A DNA stretch of 64,000 nt from Acephala macrosclerotiorum (Eukaryota > Ascomycota > Leotiomycetes > Helotiales > Mollisiaceae), in the NCBI GenBank assembly GCA_014904845.1, contig MU119218.1:244774-308773 (forward strand), read 5' to 3'. This document shows, in pieces, positions 60,642 to 64,000 of the stretch. Numbering within the stretch: the first letter of the stretch is position 1; each line of letters opens with the position of its first letter. The notes below the pieces were generated by a model, which saw only the letters and a program-made list of their open reading frames with translations, searched no databases and was not told the DNA's origin. The translations under genes were made by a program, and so were the position numbers.

Positions 60642-62336
60642 GTTGAATTGAGGTGAGAGAAAAGAGCACAAGAATGTGCTGTCTATGTGCTTCAGGCGCG
60701 TAGAATTGTTAGTCTCCTATCCTGGGTCCAAGGGTGTATCAGTAGAAGTAAAAACTCACGAAGAAGTGTACATAAAAAGGGGGCAAAGGAGCGTCAAGAA
60801 GAGGAAACAGCAAGCAGACGAGAAAGGAAGGAGATGATAGGGCGAGACTGAATGTGTCTTTCCTTGAATTGTGTGTTGGTGGTTGCAGGAGTTGCGGTTG
60901 TCGGTTATCGTTCTCAGTTGGAAGGAGGCACGACGAGGTTGCAGAAAGGTTAGCCTTCTTTCTTGTCGGGATGCAGAATACGGAAATCTGCAGGCCGCGC
61001 AACTCTTCCTTGACTCTTGACTCAGGACAATAAATGGGATGCGACAACGCTGGCGAAATAAGAGCCGTTCCGGTGCCTTGTCTCGCCAAGGCCTGAGCAG
61101 AAGCGTGTTCTCAATTTCTGGGGTTCTGTTGCAACTTCGGCCTGGGCGTTGGAGCAGGCGCGAGAGCACTGGCACGAGTACATGCGCTGTAAACCTAGAA
61201 TGAGCATGGACATCGAGAATTTGGGATTGGCGCAGGAAATGCGTTCACTTACGTTGGCCGCTGCACCATTGATCCAGGAAATCGACTGTCAAACACTGCC
61301 AAACCGGTATTGAAATCAGGATCATCAGGGTTCATTTATAGTGCAAGGGGACTAGACCCTACGTGCAGGACGAGGTGGTCGTTTCTGCCCTTCTCCACCA
61401 CTCACCACGCTCCCAAGACCACCGCAGGCTGTCACCAAGAACCGGCTATTTGCAAGACACCCATCGTGGCTGAGCCCAATCTCTGGAACAGGAAGGCAGA
61501 TCGGGGACCCGGGGACAGGAGCGACGACCCGTGAGGGCATCTCTACGATGCAGTACCTTACGATGTTGTACAGTAATTGGGGGTTCTATTCTTGTGTTGC
61601 CTATGACAGAGTGCAGAGTACGAAATACGATGACACGAATCTACGAGTGTGCTGAGATGAGGAAACGAATTGAACCGATGAGCGAACACGATCGGAACAG
61701 CGTATTTTGATGCACCGAAAGCACGTGAGTTCGTCCCAGAGACGGTAGAAGTGGTCTTTCAGTCGAAAACAAAGTTGCATGAATACAGGGAATAGACATC
61801 CCATTCTTCCGGGCCACTTCTAGAACTCTTCCCTCAAGTGGCCCTCGGAGATGACCCTTCCAAGGCAAACTCGATGCAGCCCTTCCATATGTATCCTCCA
61901 CACCCGTCCCGAATCCTCAGGTGCTCTCCATCCAGCCACTGACAGCAGAAAACTTTGGCTTGTGATTTTTCTCTGCAGGCTAAGAATCTGCATTCGTTGC
62001 AGCCTGCTTTACGATGAGGTGAGGCATGGGCCGAGGCGAGGCCTCGTGGACATCGGATACCAATGGCAGCATTCAGGGGCTTGAGTAGCTCAAAGTCTAT
62101 CGGACACCACTTTATTTCGCTTTCTTTTGCTTTCAGGGGTAAAGGGGTGAACGATCACGTGTGTTCGCATTTGTGTATGTGCTTCATCAATGTTCAGTAT
62201 TCGTACAATCATTAATCCTGCCCCGAGGTAATCCTATACCAAAGTCCCCTGTATGACCAGACTCCAAATCAGATATGCATCGCAAACATCAATTATCCAC
62301 GTAACCATCCCATTCCCATCCCATCCGAACCCAAAT
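60642..62336. promoter_or_regulatory. Intergenic upstream of the MOSC gene
   Basis: About 1.7 kb between the MOSC start and the smc2 stop, both minus. It should contain the MOSC promoter. Several short frames at 60739-61213 and 61310-61540 have no recognised product. No RNA gene or long repeat was seen. Confidence 0.5.
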
Positions 62337-64000
62337 TTACTTGAAGTCAGCAGCAGTAAGCGCCTGCACAACCGATGTACCCTCGGTAAATCGTGTCCTA
62401 AAAATTCGGTTCGCGTTTACAAACATGCCGTCCTTCAAACTAACGACGATGAATTGACTGCCCTTGAATCTCGTCTTGATGAGTCGACCAATATTCTGAG
62501 TATGTGAGAGATCTAGAGCTGCGTCGACTTCGTCGAGAATGTACATGGGTGCTGGCTTGAATTGGAGGAGAGCCATAATTAAAGAAATGGCGATGAGTGA
62601 GCGTTGACCACCCGAGAGTTCCGTGAGACTTTGCTTCCATACTTTGCCTACGATGCATGTTAGTAACCAAAGTTGATTTGAAGAGATGACTGTTCACATA
62701 CCTAGGGATACCTTGACCTCCAAGCCTTCGTTGATGGTCTTGCCCTCAGGAGGATCAAGCTTTGCAAAACTGCCTGGCAGCAGGTCCGCAAAAATTTCTC
62801 CGAAGTCCTTGTTGACCTTCGTCCATGTCTCGTGGAGAGCCTTCTTTTTGTACTCATCCAAAGTAACAATTGTCTCCTCAATCTTCTTTTTGTCCCTAAT
62901 GACTGTTCTCATCATGTTCTTCAGTGCAACTTCTTTCTTCTCAACACTGTCGATCATGTTCATGACCTTAGGGTTGATCTTCTTCTTCATACCCTGGAAT
63001 CGCTCAGTGAGGTTCCGGAGAGAGGCCTTGCATTCTGCAATGTTTTGTCCCTTGAAGTCGTATGGTGTACCAGTTCGGCCGAAGTTGTCCTTCTCGTCAG
63101 CTATCCACTCATGCTCCTTCTCCATGTGCGCCACGCTTTGAACAACAGTCTGTTGCTCTTTGTGGAACTTCTCGAGCTGATGGCCGAGCTTCTGCATTTC
63201 CAGGCTTTCTTCGGTGATTCGTGACGCCTTCGATCGGGATGCTTCTTCCAAGGACCGGAGCTCATCGTCAAATCCAGTCAGTTTTGCACGCTCATCATCA
63301 AGATGTGCTTGAGCGATATCGAGCGTATCCTGCATCTGGGATTGTTCGGATACCAATGCAGCAATCTCTTCTGCTTGGCCCTTTAGGGTCACCTCAACCT
63401 CTTGCAATTGCTCTTGAGCAGCCGCAAGATCACTGCCCACCTGTTCTGAGTCTAGACGAACACCCTGAAGCTCCTTCTGAAGAGCCTTGACCGACGCGGA
63501 GTCCTTCGTAAGCACCTTTCTCAAGGCATCCAGAGACTTCTGCAACTCGACCAGCTTGCCATCTTTGTTGTTGTCGAAGTCCTTCATATCTTTCTCGATA
63601 CGCTTGATATCTTTGTTGGCTTCGTCTTGTCGCTTCTTGGCTTCGACTAGATCAGTCTTCAGTTGCACGATTGAAGCTTTCATGTTCTCGACCTCCTGGA
63701 TGATTGACGAGGATGAGTTGCCACCAATCTGTTCCTCCGTGAGCTTAATCTCGTGTGACTTGAGATCGAGATCTTGCTTGATTCTCTTGGCTTGGTCAAG
63801 CTTCTTCTTCTCGCGAGCCATAGTTGCTTGAAGTTCAGCAAGAGTGGCTTCTTGAGTCTTCAACTCTTTCGTCAACTCATTGAGCTTCTGCAGAGTCACC
63901 AAGACACCGCTCGAGTTCGGCGAGCTACCACCAGATAGAGTTCCAGATGGATCGTATGAATCTCCCTCCAAAGTGATACTCTTCATTCGAACAGCAGGAT
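62337..64000 (-). CDS. smc2: Condensin subunit SMC2 (C-terminal part)
   Basis: Structural maintenance of chromosomes 2 (S. pombe Cut14), the condensin ATPase that pairs with SMC4 to compact chromosomes. Two exons are visible: 62702-64000 and 62337-62647, about 536 C-terminal residues; the 5' end lies beyond the window. The visible part starts at the hinge end with [20 protein letters not shown], the SMC2-specific exit from the hinge. A long coiled coil follows ([20 protein letters not shown] to [19 protein letters not shown]). The C-lobe of the ATPase head has the ABC signature [20 protein letters not shown], Walker [17 protein letters not shown] and the switch segment [20 protein letters not shown], ending [10 protein letters not shown]. 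The single intron (62648-62701) splits a Gly codon just before [13 protein letters not shown]. All ATPase motifs in this half are intact. Confidence 0.96.

Overview
The window is a nuclear fragment of a filamentous ascomycete (Pezizomycotina). The evidence is dense protein-coding genes with short introns (about 45-110 nt, mostly GT-AG), fungal-only families (Zn2Cys6 and fungal_trans regulators, GH45 cellulase, a UapA-type purine permease, fungal secreted alpha/beta hydrolases), and gene ends near-identical in style to well known ascomycete orthologues. The protein style looks most like Leotiomycetes, but that is an impression, not a test. No tRNA, rRNA, CRISPR array or intact transposon was recognised by eye. 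Exon junctions below were worked out by hand from frame continuity; for each fully modelled gene the exon lengths add up to a multiple of three.

Layout. 0-6.3 kb: housekeeping genes, all on the minus strand: the N-terminal part of BRO1 (ESCRT-associated), the mitochondrial DnaJ Mdj1, and a SAP30-type Sin3-binding subunit. 6.3-12.2 kb: a long leader, then a large C2H2 plus fungal_trans regulator. 12.8-22.1 kb: secreted and membrane functions: GH45 endoglucanase, an isoprenylcysteine-methyltransferase-like membrane protein, a Cys-rich single-pass surface protein, a secreted alpha/beta hydrolase and an NCS2 purine permease. 23-29.3 kb: an F-box-like relic, a GH13 alpha-glucosidase with isomaltase-like residues, a small unknown gene and an SMP-30/gluconolactonase pseudogene. 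29.9-33.3 kb: two tandem C2H2 paralogues. 35.9-43.1 kb: Cue1 (ERAD), Not2 (CCR4-NOT) and a Zn2Cys6 regulator with a GC-AG intron inside its zinc cluster. 43.1-51.5 kb: gene-poor, one disordered hypothetical protein. 51.5-56.2 kb: a decayed subtilisin-like protease joined to Ser/Thr-rich tandem repeats. 56.6-64 kb: a small unknown gene, a MOSC/mARC-like protein, and the C-terminal part of condensin SMC2 running off the right edge.

The genes do not form one pathway. Conserved cellular machinery (ESCRT, mitochondrial chaperone, HDAC complex, CCR4-NOT, ERAD, condensin) alternates with accessory genes for plant-polymer and oligosaccharide use and for regulation. The most distinctive signal is gene decay: three disrupted genes between 23 and 56 kb. 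In the two clearest, every in-frame stop can be explained by one C:G to T:A transition, which is compatible with, but does not prove, RIP-like mutation. I did not find a convincing new multi-gene system; the repeat-plus-protease architecture at 51.5-56.2 kb is the least familiar object here.
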